A stretch of 64,000 nt of DNA from Variovorax sp. (GTDB lineage Bacteria; Pseudomonadota; Gammaproteobacteria; Burkholderiales; Burkholderiaceae_C): NCBI GenBank assembly GCA_025352265.1, contig JANXTS010000008.1:32278-96277 (forward strand). The letters run 5' to 3'. Below are positions 1 to 9,475 of the stretch, piece by piece. Position numbers and translations under genes: made by a program. Below the pieces are notes generated by a model. That model searched no databases and was not told where the DNA came from. It was given only the letters and a program-made list of their open reading frames with translations. Positions within the stretch are counted from its first letter, which is position 1. Each line of letters starts with the position of its first letter.

Positions 1-1014
1 GGAGCCCAGCACTACGCATTTCTTGCCTTCGTACGCCTCCGGTCCGCTGTGTTTGCTCGAATGGTGTTGCTCGCCCTGGAAGTCGGCGGCACCGGCGATC
101 TCCGGCGTGTTCGGGTAGCCCGAGACGCCCATCGCGAACACCAGCTGTTGCGGCCTGAGAACGACCTCCTTGCCCTCGCGTTCGACCACTACTTCCCATG
201 CCTGGGTGGCTGCGTCGAAGTGCGCCTTTTTCGCGATGGTCGAGTGCCAGTAGTTGAGCTCCATCACGCGGGTGTACATCTCGAGCCAGTCGCCGATCTT
301 GTCCTTCGGCGCGAATACCGGCCAGTCCTCCGGGAACGGCATGTACGGCAGGTGGTCGTACCACACCGGGTCGTGCAGACAGAGCGACTTGTAGCGGTTG
401 CGCCAGGCGTCGCCAGCCCGCGCGTTGCGGTCGACGATGATGGCCGGCACGCCGAGGTGACGCAACCGGGCCCCCAGTGCGATGCCGCCCTGACCACCAC
501 CGACGATCAGCACATAAGGCTGCTCGTCGTAGCCGAGCGTGGCTTCTTCTTGCTGCCGCCGTTCCAGCCAACTTTGGCGCCCGCGCCGCGCACCGTGCTC
601 CGCACCCTTGATGCGCCGCGCGCCGGTCTTCTCTTCGAAGCCTTTGAGCTCGGTCATGGTGGTCAGCAGCGTCCAGGCCTTGCCATGGCGCAAGCGCAGG
701 TGGCCCCGGCCACGTGCCACTGCCGTCTCGAAGGTGAACCACGCATCGACCACGCCATCGGCCTCGGTGGCCTGGCCTTCGACGGCAAAGCCGCTCGGCT
801 TGGTGTCGGCGAGGCGCTCTTGCAACATGGCGCGGATGGCGTCGGGCCCGTCCTGCGTGCAGATATTCCAGGTGAAGGTGACGAGGTCTCGCCAGTAACA
901 GTCCGGCTCGAAGAGGTCGACGGCGGCGTCGATGTCTTCGCGTTCCAGGGCGGACGAAAAGTCCGCGAACCAGGCGCTGGCAGCCTGGGTCGGATGAGTC
1001 GACAGGTCAGTCAT
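1..1014 (-). CDS. Flavin-containing monooxygenase with N-terminal NTF2-like domain (partial, C-terminus off the left edge)
   Basis: The first 338 codons are present and stay open to base 1, so the C-terminal part is missing from the window. The start ATG gives MTDLSTHPTQAASAWFADF, typical of an NTF2/SnoaL-like lead domain (about residues 1-150). An FAD-binding Rossmann motif, VGGGQGGIALG, follows near residue 172, then the RAGDAWRNRYKSLCLHDP stretch characteristic of flavin monooxygenases and the YPNTPEI/GEQHHSSKH region. The visible end, KKCVVLGS, is the start of the second (NADPH-binding) Rossmann motif. Proteins of this architecture are NAD(P)H/FAD-dependent oxidases; the substrate cannot be read from sequence. 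It is divergent from the giant secreted protein, with about 266 bp between them. Family call sure, substrate unknown. Confidence 0.85.
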   Translation of the reverse strand, partial: MTDLSTHPTQAASAWFADFSSALEREDIDAAVDLFEPDCYWRDLVTFTWNICTQDGPDAIRAMLQERLADTKPSGFAVEGQATEADGVVDAWFTFETAVARGRGHLRLRHGKAWTLLTTMTELKGFEEKTGARRIKGAEHGARRGRQSWLERRQQEEATLGYDEQPYVLIVGGGQGGIALGARLRHLGVPAIIVDRNARAGDAWRNRYKSLCLHDPVWYDHLPYMPFPEDWPVFAPKDKIGDWLEMYTRVMELNYWHSTIAKKAHFDAATQAWEVVVEREGKEVVLRPQQLVFAMGVSGYPNTPEIAGAADFQGEQHHSSKHSGPEAYEGKKCVVLGS

Positions 1015-1280
1015 CGGATGTCTCCGTGCATGGGGGATCCCGGCAACAGGTTCCGGCGTCGAGCCGACGCGTGCCAGAGGTAAAACCCGTGGCGTTGCAT
1101 CAAGTCGTAATCCGCATGCAAAACAAATCGTGGGCGCGAGTTGCGCTTTCGACAAAACAGTATTGCAATCGATGGAACGTCGTAAGGGTGCTGAAGATCG
1201 AAATTTGACGGGTGAAGGGTGCCCCCGCCACTAGAGTCGCCCCAATCCCGCAACTTCTTCACGGGGGTCAGGATTTATAT

Positions 1281-4200
1281 GTGTTCTTGCTGATCGGTTT
1301 TGCGCGTTCATTTGCCAAGGCCGCGTGGCATTCGATGCCGTGGCGTGGCGCAGTGCTTGCGGGCCTGGTGGTGCTGGCGAGCTGCGGCGCGCAGGGTGCC
1401 CAAACCGCTTGCACCCCGCAGGCCGGCTTTACCGCGTGCACCCAATTCAGCTACAGCGGTGTCGATCAGACCTTTACCGTGCCAGCCGGCATCACGACCT
1501 TGAACTTCAAGGCGTGGGGTGCGGGCGGCGGCGGTTCCGTGCCGAACACGTACGGCAACGGTTCGGCCGGCGGCGGCTACGCGACCGGCAACCTCGTCGT
1601 CGCGGCTGGCAATAGCCTTACGGTGGTGGTCGGTGGGGGCGGATCTGCTGCTGCGGCATCGGCCGTTGGCGGCAGCTCTGCCTACGGCGGTGGCGGCGCC
1701 GGCAGCAGCGCCACGGGTGGTACGCCGCTGGTCGGCGGGGGTGGGGGCGGTCGCAGCGCGATTCAATTGAGCGGCACTGAAAGGCTGACTGCGGGCGCTG
1801 GTGGCGGTGCCGTGGTCGATCAGGCGTACGACACGTTTCCAATCGCGGGAGCGGGTGGCGGGGCGACCGGACTGGCGGGCAGCAACTACGCGCCGGCCGG
1901 TTGCGGGGCTGCCGGCGGCTCCGGTGGACAGGGCGGCACCCAGGGCGTCGGCGGGGCGGGTGGGGTCAGCGCCGATTCGGCCCGAAACGGTTCGGCCGGC
2001 GCCGCGAGACAGGGCGGCGCAGGCGGCAACGGCGTCCCTTTTGCGTCCTCCGCCGGAAACAGCGGTGGCGGCGGCGGCTACTACGGCGGCGGCGGCGGCA
2101 ACGGCGACTCGAATTTCAACTGTGGCTCGCAGAGCGCGGGCGGCGGCGGTTCCAGCTATACGGGTGCCGTCACTGCGGCATCGACCACGGCGGGGACTGG
2201 CAGCACCGCCGGCAACATGGTTGACAGCGTGTACGTGGCCGGCGTGGGTACAGGCGGTGCGCAAGGCGCCGCCGGTGGCAACGGCTTGGTGGTGATCCAG
2301 TACAACTTGCCGCCCGTTGTCACATCGAGCATGACGGCGAGCGCCAACCCGCTGCTCGGCGGCGTATCGGGGCAGTACTACACGCTGGTGGTGACCGTGG
2401 GCACCGCCCCGACTACGGCACCGATCGCCATCGCCGACACGTTGCCCACCAACATCGTATTGAGCGGCACGCCGACGATCGTGGCGGGCACCGCCGTGTT
2501 GTCCGGCTGCCCTTCCGCCGGCGGCGCCACGGGCGGCTGTACGGTCTCTGCCGGCGCAGCGGTCGGCAGCTTTTCTATCCGGTTTCCAATTAACGTCGCC
2601 ACAACCGCGACCTCCGGCACCAACTCTGCCAACCTGTCTGGCGGCGGCGATCCCAACTGCACGGCAGTCCTGCCAGATGCATGCGACGCCACGACACCGA
2701 CCACGCCCATCTACAACCCGCCGCTGATGCAGCTCACGGCGCAGACAAATAACGCCGCGCCTATCTCCTCGACTTTCGGCTACTCCCTCACCGGCCTGTC
2801 AATCAGCAGCGATTCGATCGCGACGGTCGGTGTGGGCCAGACGGCGTCGTCGCAAAACGCCGCAGGCATCTACGGCACAGCGGGAACCACTGTCACGATC
2901 GTGGCATCCGGCATTCCAGCGGGCTGGCCGACAAATCTGGATAGCGTGACCTGTAAAGACGCCAATGCTGCTGCCGATGGCAATGGCTCGAGCAGCACCA
3001 ATTTCGCTGCTCTGGTTGGCAATACCGTCACGCTGCCGGGCTCGGCAATGCGAGCCGGGGCCCTGTTCAGCTGCACCCTGGTCAACGCGCGCCCGACCGT
3101 TGTTCTAAAGAAGCAGATCGCGGGAATCGCACCCGATTCGGCTTTGTTCAATTTGACCGTCGGCGGTGCGAACCTGCTATCGGCCGGTAACCCCGTGTAC
3201 GACGTTGGCAACTACGGGACTACCGCAGTTGTTGGCGTCGATGTCGGCAGTGCGTTGACTTTGGTCGAATCCGCAGGCACCGGAACCAATCTGGCGCGCT
3301 ATTTCTCCAGCATCGCATGCGCAAATTACGCTGGGGCGACCTATACGACCGGTGTTGGCGGCTCCGGTGGCAGTTTCACGGTGACTGCGCCGCCGGCTTC
3401 AGCCAACGGCGCTGGTCTCAAGGGCGTGAGCTGCACCATCACCAATACGCCAGCCCCTGGAGTGTTGGTGGGCGCGCAAAGTGTAGGCAGTACCGGTACT
3501 TTCAACTTCACGTTGAGCGGCGCAAGCAACACCAGCGACAGCGTGACCACGGTAAATCCGTCGGCCACGATCGTGTCGGGCGTTCAGCATGTCGGCACTG
3601 CGATCACGGTCTCCCAGACGGCCGCGCCCGGCTACACCACGAGCGCCAGTTGCGCCGATGGGAACAGCTCGATCACGGGCAACACCACGCCGTTCGTGTC
3701 AAGCACCAACAGCATCACGATTCCCGCCGCGAACGTGAAGTTGAGCGCGTCGTACGTTTGCACCTTCACCAATAACAAGGTGCCGACGGTCAAGATCACC
3801 AAGGTCAGCAACGGCGGCGGAAGCAGCGGTATCGGCACTTTCAGTTTTACAGGAACCAACGGCGTTACCGGTGGCAGCATCACGACCACCAGCCCCAACG
3901 TTGCGGCATCGGGGCCGGATCAAACCGTCTCGTTGGCCAACACGCTTACAACGGTGAAGGAGAGCTCTGTGCCGGCCCTCTGGCCGAGCAACCCGGCCTC
4001 TGTTTTCTGCGTAGACAACAACGCGTCGGTATCAGGCAACGTCGTGGGCGCCAACTATGCGACGTTGGCAGCCAACGTGGCAAGCATCGCAGCGCCCGCC
4101 ATGAAAAGCGGCGCCGCTTTCAACTGCACTTTCTACAACGCGCTCTACCCGCCGCCGAACCTGTCGTCAACGAAAACACCGAGCGCCAACCCGCTCATCA

Positions 4201-7200
4201 TCGGTGCCAGCGGACAGTCGTACACGGTCAACATTTTCACCAATGCAACCACGACAGCCCCCATATTGGTGAACGACAACTTGCCGACGGGCATCACGCT
4301 TAGCGGTGTGCCGACACTGGTACCAGGCTCAAGCACTGGCGTGTTGTCGGGTTGTCCGACTGGCGGGAACACCACCACCGGTTGCACCATCGCGACCGGA
4401 ATGGCCGCCGGTTACTTGAGCATCAAGATACCGATAAACGTCGCAGCGACGGCAACAAGCGGTACCAACACGGCCAACATTGCCGGCGGTGGCGATGCAA
4501 GCTGCACGACGGCTGCGGATTTTTGCGACAGCACCACTGACAACACGCCGATTGCTGGACTGCCGACCATCAATCTCTTCACCAACACCGCGACCGCCAG
4601 CGCGGGTGCATCGACCTTCGGCTTCACCATGACCGGCTTGTCTGCTTCTGCTGACAGCATCGTTGTAACGGGTAACGCATTGGTGCGTTCGGCGCTGACG
4701 CTGACTGGCACGGCTGGTGTGGCAGCAACTATCAACGAGTCGAGCATCCCCGCGGGCTGGCGCACATCGTTAGACACGGTCGTCTGTTTGGATTCGAATG
4801 CACCGGCTGATGGCAACTTGAACTCGACCAGCAATCTGGCCACGCTGGCTGGCACCACGATCACGCTGCCAGCCGCCGTGATGCGGGGCAACGCCAACAT
4901 CACCTGCACGTTTAACAACCTCAGGCCTACCATCAAGGTTATCAATCAGATCCTGGGCACGCCGCCAGACAACGGGCTGTTCAACCTGACGGTCGGCGGT
5001 GTTGCGCTGGGCGTCGACGGAACGGCAAACCCGCTGCTCGCCGCAGGCGACGGTGCCACCATCTCCAATATCGGCGTAAACGCGGGCAGTGCCCTCACCA
5101 TCGGGGAGACCGTCGCCAGTGGCACTGTTTTTGCCAATTACCTTTCAACGTTCGCCTGCCGGGACGATCACTTCTCGATCTATCCGTCCGGCGGCTACGG
5201 CGGCAACTTTACGGTGACTGCCCCGCCAGCAAGCAGCAGCGGCGGCACCGAAAAGCTGACCTGCACGATAACCAACACGGTGCTTCCCACCTTGACCGTG
5301 GCCACGCGGTCAGTTGGCGGTATCGGGACTTTCGGATTCACGCTGAGCGGCGTCACCAACATGACCGATAGCGTCACCACCACCACATCGGGCACGACGG
5401 TCACCTCTGCCACCGTGCACCGCGGATCGGTCAGCACGTCTGCCACGGTCACGCAGACCGCCGCAGCCGGCTACACCACCTCCGTCAGTTGCGCCGATAC
5501 CAATGCTGCGACGACCGGCAACTCAACTGCGCTTACCGCCTCTTCCAACACCCTCACGATCCCGGTCACCAACATGCCGGCAGGGGCCAGGTATGTATGC
5601 ACCTTTACAAACAACAAGGTGCCGACGATCAGCGCGACCAAGACTGCCAGTACGAGCCCGTTCCTGGTCGGCGCGACAGGGCTCTACTACTCGGTGAACG
5701 TTACCGTCGGCGCCTTGACCACGACGGCCGCCATCACCGCAGCCGACACCTTGCCCAACGGCATCACGCTCAGCGGCACGCCCACCTTGGTCGCGGGCAC
5801 CACCACGGGCATCCTGAGCGGCTGTCCTGCCAGCGGCAACAACCTCACCGGTTGCAGCGTTGCCAGTGGCGTGGCGCCGGGGACGTTCTCTATCCGCATA
5901 CCGATCAACGTCGCCGGCACTGCTGTCGGTGCTGGCGGTGGCACCAACAGCGTCAACCTGAGTGGCGGTGGGGACCCGTCGTGTACTTCGGCGGCAGGCG
6001 AGGCCTGCGATGCCAAGACCGCGGCGATTCCGGTGGTCGCCAGCAACCCGACAGTGCAGATCGTCAAGACGGTCGCCAGCGGGTCGGGCAGCAACCTGTT
6101 CGGTTTCGCGTTGAGCGGGCTGTCCGCGGCGACCGACAGCGTGACGGTGGTAGGTGTGGCGTCGGGCAACGGCGCTGTCAACCTCACCGGCACCAGCGGC
6201 GTCGCGGCGACGCTGCGCGAGACCTCGCCCGTTGGCTGGCCGGTCAATCCGCAGAGTGCGAGTTGCGTCGACGGTAATGCGGGCGTCAGCGGCAACCCTG
6301 CCACTGCCATCGGCACGCTGGCCGGCGCGGCGCTGACCATTCCAGCGGCCAACATGGTGAACGGCGCCGCCTTCACCTGCACCTTCGTGAATGCTTACGC
6401 CTTCAGCGTGACCGGGCGCGTGTTTACCGACGACGGTGCCGGCGCAGGCACGGCCAACGACGGCGTGCTGAACGGCGCAGAAGCCGGTGCGTCTGGCGTG
6501 ACGCTGAAGCTGCTCGATTGCGGCAGTTCGAGCCTGATCGCCACGGCCGTCACCGACGGCGCCGGTCGCTACTCGCTGGCCGTGCCGTTCTCTACCGCGG
6601 TCGGCAGCAACCTGTGCGTGCAAGAGACGACGCCCGGCACATGGGTCTCGACCGGTGCATCGGTCGACTCCGTCGCGCTCCCTGCGGGCTCGCTGGTCAC
6701 CACCGGCGGCACCGGCTACACCTACACCCGCGCGGTGCCGCTGGACGTCATCGCATTTGCCTGGAACGGCAGCGGTCACGCCGGCTTGAACTTCGGCGAC
6801 GTACCGCCCAACACCTTCGCGACGGACGAGGCCAAGAGCGGCATTGCAGGCAACACCGTGAGCTATCCGCACACCTTCCATGCACGCAGCGGCGGCTCGG
6901 TCGGGTTTGCCATTGCCTCGTCGGTCAGGGTGCCTGCGCTGAGCGGCTGGAACGAAAAGATCATTGCCGACCCGGGATGCACCGGCACGCTGCAAGCCGG
7001 AGCAGCCATGCTCTACCCGCCCACCGTGTCGATGGTGGTCACGGCGGGCCAGCCGGTGTGCATCCTGGTCCAGGTCTTCGTGCCGGCGACTGCACCGGCT
7101 GGCTACACCGACAATGCCGTGGTTCAGGCGAGCTTCAGCTACACAGGCGCGATGTCCGCATTGACGGCCACCTACACGCTGAGCGACCTCACCACGGTCT

Positions 7201-7583
7201 CGGGCGGTGCGCTCGACCTGAAAAAAGAAGTCCGCAACCTGACGCAGAACGGCGCCTTCGGGTTCGACAACCTGGCCAAGTCTGGCGAAACGATCGAGTA
7301 CCGAATCACTTACACCAACAATGGCCCGTCGCCCATCACCGCGCTCGATGTCAACGACGTGACGCCCAGCTACACCACCTTCGTCGCGGCGACCGCAGGT
7401 ACCACGCCGGCGGCATTGACCGCCTGCGCCAAACGCACGCCGGGCAATCCTGCGCCACAGCCGACCGTGCCCTGCGCCACCGTGCAGTCGCCTGGCGGTA
7501 CCGGCGCCCTGCGCTGGAGCCTGACCGGGCCGCTCGATCCGGGCGCCAGCGGTGTGGTGCTGTTTTCGGTCAAGCTCGACTGA
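1281..7583 (+). CDS. Giant secreted repeat protein: glycine-rich head, nested Ig/prealbumin-like modules, SdrD_B-like and DUF11 domains
   Basis: About 2100 residues. GTG at 1281 is preferred because AGGA lies 8 nt upstream; an in-frame GTG at 1212 lacks a good site and an ATG at 1335 would still keep the signal peptide. The N-terminus has a hydrophobic stretch ending LVVLASC, which could be a lipobox (Cys acylation) or a normal signal peptide with cleavage after AQG. Nucleotides about 1440-2310 encode a glycine-rich domain of the bacterial TFTVPAG...AWGAGGGG type. From 2331 to 6403 there are modules A-B-C-D, E, A-B-C-D, A-B with conserved paired Cys (see repeat entries). About 6404-6800 resembles SdrD_B/CNA-B (VFTDDGAGAG...AVTDGAGRYSL), and about 7210-7580 is a DUF11 domain (IEYRITYTNNGPSPI). 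It ends straight after DUF11, with no sortase signal, autotransporter barrel or OmpA domain. Probably a surface or extracellular adhesin-like protein; function is inferred only from architecture. Confidence 0.8.
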   Translation: MFLLIGFARSFAKAAWHSMPWRGAVLAGLVVLASCGAQGAQTACTPQAGFTACTQFSYSGVDQTFTVPAGITTLNFKAWGAGGGGSVPNTYGNGSAGGGYATGNLVVAAGNSLTVVVGGGGSAAAASAVGGSSAYGGGGAGSSATGGTPLVGGGGGGRSAIQLSGTERLTAGAGGGAVVDQAYDTFPIAGAGGGATGLAGSNYAPAGCGAAGGSGGQGGTQGVGGAGGVSADSARNGSAGAARQGGAGGNGVPFASSAGNSGGGGGYYGGGGGNGDSNFNCGSQSAGGGGSSYTGAVTAASTTAGTGSTAGNMVDSVYVAGVGTGGAQGAAGGNGLVVIQYNLPPVVTSSMTASANPLLGGVSGQYYTLVVTVGTAPTTAPIAIADTLPTNIVLSGTPTIVAGTAVLSGCPSAGGATGGCTVSAGAAVGSFSIRFPINVATTATSGTNSANLSGGGDPNCTAVLPDACDATTPTTPIYNPPLMQLTAQTNNAAPISSTFGYSLTGLSISSDSIATVGVGQTASSQNAAGIYGTAGTTVTIVASGIPAGWPTNLDSVTCKDANAAADGNGSSSTNFAALVGNTVTLPGSAMRAGALFSCTLVNARPTVVLKKQIAGIAPDSALFNLTVGGANLLSAGNPVYDVGNYGTTAVVGVDVGSALTLVESAGTGTNLARYFSSIACANYAGATYTTGVGGSGGSFTVTAPPASANGAGLKGVSCTITNTPAPGVLVGAQSVGSTGTFNFTLSGASNTSDSVTTVNPSATIVSGVQHVGTAITVSQTAAPGYTTSASCADGNSSITGNTTPFVSSTNSITIPAANVKLSASYVCTFTNNKVPTVKITKVSNGGGSSGIGTFSFTGTNGVTGGSITTTSPNVAASGPDQTVSLANTLTTVKESSVPALWPSNPASVFCVDNNASVSGNVVGANYATLAANVASIAAPAMKSGAAFNCTFYNALYPPPNLSSTKTPSANPLIIGASGQSYTVNIFTNATTTAPILVNDNLPTGITLSGVPTLVPGSSTGVLSGCPTGGNTTTGCTIATGMAAGYLSIKIPINVAATATSGTNTANIAGGGDASCTTAADFCDSTTDNTPIAGLPTINLFTNTATASAGASTFGFTMTGLSASADSIVVTGNALVRSALTLTGTAGVAATINESSIPAGWRTSLDTVVCLDSNAPADGNLNSTSNLATLAGTTITLPAAVMRGNANITCTFNNLRPTIKVINQILGTPPDNGLFNLTVGGVALGVDGTANPLLAAGDGATISNIGVNAGSALTIGETVASGTVFANYLSTFACRDDHFSIYPSGGYGGNFTVTAPPASSSGGTEKLTCTITNTVLPTLTVATRSVGGIGTFGFTLSGVTNMTDSVTTTTSGTTVTSATVHRGSVSTSATVTQTAAAGYTTSVSCADTNAATTGNSTALTASSNTLTIPVTNMPAGARYVCTFTNNKVPTISATKTASTSPFLVGATGLYYSVNVTVGALTTTAAITAADTLPNGITLSGTPTLVAGTTTGILSGCPASGNNLTGCSVASGVAPGTFSIRIPINVAGTAVGAGGGTNSVNLSGGGDPSCTSAAGEACDAKTAAIPVVASNPTVQIVKTVASGSGSNLFGFALSGLSAATDSVTVVGVASGNGAVNLTGTSGVAATLRETSPVGWPVNPQSASCVDGNAGVSGNPATAIGTLAGAALTIPAANMVNGAAFTCTFVNAYAFSVTGRVFTDDGAGAGTANDGVLNGAEAGASGVTLKLLDCGSSSLIATAVTDGAGRYSLAVPFSTAVGSNLCVQETTPGTWVSTGASVDSVALPAGSLVTTGGTGYTYTRAVPLDVIAFAWNGSGHAGLNFGDVPPNTFATDEAKSGIAGNTVSYPHTFHARSGGSVGFAIASSVRVPALSGWNEKIIADPGCTGTLQAGAAMLYPPTVSMVVTAGQPVCILVQVFVPATAPAGYTDNAVVQASFSYTGAMSALTATYTLSDLTTVSGGALDLKKEVRNLTQNGAFGFDNLAKSGETIEYRITYTNNGPSPITALDVNDVTPSYTTFVAATAGTTPAALTACAKRTPGNPAPQPTVPCATVQSPGGTGALRWSLTGPLDPGASGVVLFSVKLD
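2331..3790 (+). repeat. Super-repeat copy 1 (modules A1-B1-C1-D1) inside the giant secreted protein
   Basis: Four consecutive modules: A (2331-2711, core SANPLLGGVSGQYYT and the LSGCP...GGDPNC Cys region), B (about 2725-3095, LTGLSISSDSI and GWPTNLDSVTC), C (about 3106-3450, ALFNLTVGG) and D (about 3463-3790, QTAAPGYTTSASCAD and CTFTNNKVPT). The same order recurs at 4164-5630 with almost the same total length (1460 versus 1467 bp), which points to block duplication of the whole four-module unit. Confidence 0.8.
4164..5630 (+). repeat. Super-repeat copy 2 (modules A2-B2-C2-D2), followed by a partial third copy A3-B3 to about 6403
   Basis: A2 (4164-4553), B2 (about 4567-4931), C2 (about 4931-5285) and D2 (about 5290-5630) match copy 1 in order and key motifs (SANPLIIGASGQSYT, LTGTAGVAATINESS, LFNLTVGGVALG, QTAAAGYTTSVSCAD, CTFTNNKVPTI). 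A third A-B pair follows at 5632-6403 (STSPFLVGATGLYYS; FGFALSGLSAATDSV) without C and D. Copy 1 and copy 2 are separated by a unique module E (3793-4160). Confidence 0.8.
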
Positions 7584-7645
7584 CCTTCCGCGCGATCCGC
7601 CGCTTGACCGCCGCGTCGATGCGCTGGCACGTCATTTGCAAGCCA

Positions 7646-7659
7646 TCTTGTACACAAGA
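7646..7659. promoter_or_regulatory. Putative GntR (FadR/FCD subfamily) operator upstream of atzF
   Basis: TCTTGT-AC-ACAAGA, a perfect dyad with 6-bp arms and a 2-bp centre, ends 14 bp before the atzF start codon and just before its AGGA ribosome site. The core TTGT-N2-ACAA fits the TNGT-N-ACNA pattern known for FadR-subfamily GntR regulators. A nearly identical site lies at 14260-14273 before the BMP operon, and a GntR-FCD gene lies in the same cluster at 21642. Confidence 0.6.
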
Positions 7660-7673
7660 CAGGATGCTCGACG

Positions 7674-9413
7674 ATGGTGCATACGAAGAGCGACGCGGCC
7701 GAGGCTGCCTGGATCTCACGGTTCGATGCGGCGGCTGCGAGCGCCAGCGCTGTTTCGACTGCGACGGGCGCGCTGGCAGGGCTGAGCTTTGCCGTAAAAG
7801 ACAACATCGACGTGGCTGGCCTGCCCAGCACCGCGGCCTGCGCCGCGTTCGCGGAGTTTCGTGCTGCGCCCACTGCCCATGCGCATGTGGTGCGACGTCT
7901 GCTCGATGCCGGTGCCAGCTGCGTGGGCAAAACCAATCTCGACCAGTTCGCCTGTGGGCTCAACGGCACGCGCTCGCCCTACGGCGCCGTCCCCAACAGC
8001 TTCGATCCGCGCTACGTTTCGGGCGGCTCAAGCTCGGGCTCCGCCTATGTCGTGGCAACGGGCCAAGTTGATTTCTCCCTGGGCACCGACACCGCCGGCT
8101 CCGGCCGTGTTCCCGCCGGGCTCAACAACATCGTCGGCATCAAGCCGTCGCGCGGGCTGATCAGCGCACGCGGCGTGGTGCCGGCGGCGCAGAGCGTCGA
8201 TTGCGTTTCGATCTTCGCGCGCACCGTGGGCATGGCGCTCCAGGTGCTGCACGCGGCAAAGGGCTTCGATACAGCGGACCCGTACTCGCGACGACTCGAC
8301 CTGACGAACACGCCATACCCGAAGCTCTTTCTATTCGGCGTCCCGTCAACGCTGGCCTTCTTCGGCGACGACGCATCGGAAGCTGCATTCGCAGAGGCGA
8401 TCGCGCGGCTTGAAGCAATGGGCGGCGTGCAGGTCGCTATCGACTACGAGCCACTCGCCGAGATCGCCGCACTCCTCTACGACAGCGCACTGGTCGCCGA
8501 GCGTTATGCCGCGGTGCGCGAGTTCTTCGACGCGCACGAAGCCGACGTCATCGAGCCGGTGCGCAGCATCCTCGCGGCCGGTCGTGGCTACAGCGCGGCC
8601 GACCTTGTCGATGCGCAAATCAAGCTGCGCACCCTGGCCCAGCAAGTCGCCCCGATGTGGAACGACATCGACCTGCTGCTGGTGCCGACCTCGCCGACCC
8701 ACTACACGATCGAAGCAATGCAGGCCGACCCGGTCGTGCTCAATCGCAACCTCGGCACGTACACCAACTTCGTCAACTTGCTCGACTACGCCGCGATCTC
8801 GGTGCCGAGCAGCCTGCGGCCGGACGGCATGCCGTTCGGCATCACACTGATCGGCCTCTGCGGCAGCGACCTGCGACTGGCGGAGCTGGGGCAGCGCTAC
8901 CACCATGCAAGCGGACTCACGCAGGGCGCCACCGGCAAGCCGTTGCCCGCGCCGGTCGACGTCTTCGCGCATGCGTCGGCTGCATCGACGACCCCGGCAC
9001 CACCAGCTCCACCAGCAGCAACGATGGCACGCGTCGCCGTCGTCGGCGCGCACCTGTCGGGCATGCCGCTGAACGCACAGCTCACCGACCGCGGCGCCAC
9101 GCTGGTAGCCAAGACCCAAAGTGCACCGAGCTATCGCCTCTATGCCTTGCCCGGCACCGTGCCGCCCAAGCCCGGCATGGTGCGCGTCGCGCCCGCAGAA
9201 GGCGTCGCGCTCGAACTCGAAATCTGGGAGATGCCGATGATGCAGTACGGCAGTTTCGTCGCGCTCATTCCTGCGCCGCTCGGCATCGGCACGCTGACGC
9301 TGGCCGACGGCAGCAGCGTGCAGGGCTTCGTCTGCGAACCGCTGGCGCTCGACGGTGCTGAAGACATTTCGCATCACGGCGGCTGGCGCCGGTACATCGC
9401 ATCGCGCGTCTGA
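7674..9413 (+). CDS. atzF: Allophanate hydrolase (amidase-signature family, AtzF type)
   Basis: 579 residues. AtzF hydrolyses allophanate to ammonia and CO2, the last step of cyanuric acid and biuret breakdown. The amidase-signature domain fills roughly residues 1-430, with the Ser-cisSer-Lys triad visible as K42 (FAVKDNIDVAG), S119 (SGGSSSGSA) and S143 (TAGSGRVPAG); the 24-residue gap between the two serines is that of the family. A C-terminal domain of about 135 residues (from about 445: RVAVVGAHLSGMPLN, SYRLYALPG) is the one specific to allophanate hydrolases and separates it from generic amidases. The start ATG has AGGA 9 nt upstream. It heads the catabolic island, with the TCTTGT-N2-ACAAGA dyad directly before it, suggesting GntR control. 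There is no biotin-dependent urea carboxylase next to it, so allophanate more likely comes from AtzE/AtzH or biuret than from urea. Confidence 0.9.
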   Translation: MVHTKSDAAEAAWISRFDAAAASASAVSTATGALAGLSFAVKDNIDVAGLPSTAACAAFAEFRAAPTAHAHVVRRLLDAGASCVGKTNLDQFACGLNGTRSPYGAVPNSFDPRYVSGGSSSGSAYVVATGQVDFSLGTDTAGSGRVPAGLNNIVGIKPSRGLISARGVVPAAQSVDCVSIFARTVGMALQVLHAAKGFDTADPYSRRLDLTNTPYPKLFLFGVPSTLAFFGDDASEAAFAEAIARLEAMGGVQVAIDYEPLAEIAALLYDSALVAERYAAVREFFDAHEADVIEPVRSILAAGRGYSAADLVDAQIKLRTLAQQVAPMWNDIDLLLVPTSPTHYTIEAMQADPVVLNRNLGTYTNFVNLLDYAAISVPSSLRPDGMPFGITLIGLCGSDLRLAELGQRYHHASGLTQGATGKPLPAPVDVFAHASAASTTPAPPAPPAATMARVAVVGAHLSGMPLNAQLTDRGATLVAKTQSAPSYRLYALPGTVPPKPGMVRVAPAEGVALELEIWEMPMMQYGSFVALIPAPLGIGTLTLADGSSVQGFVCEPLALDGAEDISHHGGWRRYIASRV

Positions 9414-9475
9414 CGCGCAACTTTCCGGTCTGCCCTTTTTCTACTTTCCTTCCATTCAACGAGGAGCCCTAGTCC

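Noticed and set aside
1308..2264. 318-residue minus-strand frame opposite the glycine-rich domain
   Set aside because: The plus-strand frame has a ribosome site, signal peptide and domain structure; the antisense frame has Ala/Arg-rich random composition caused by GGC-rich codons.
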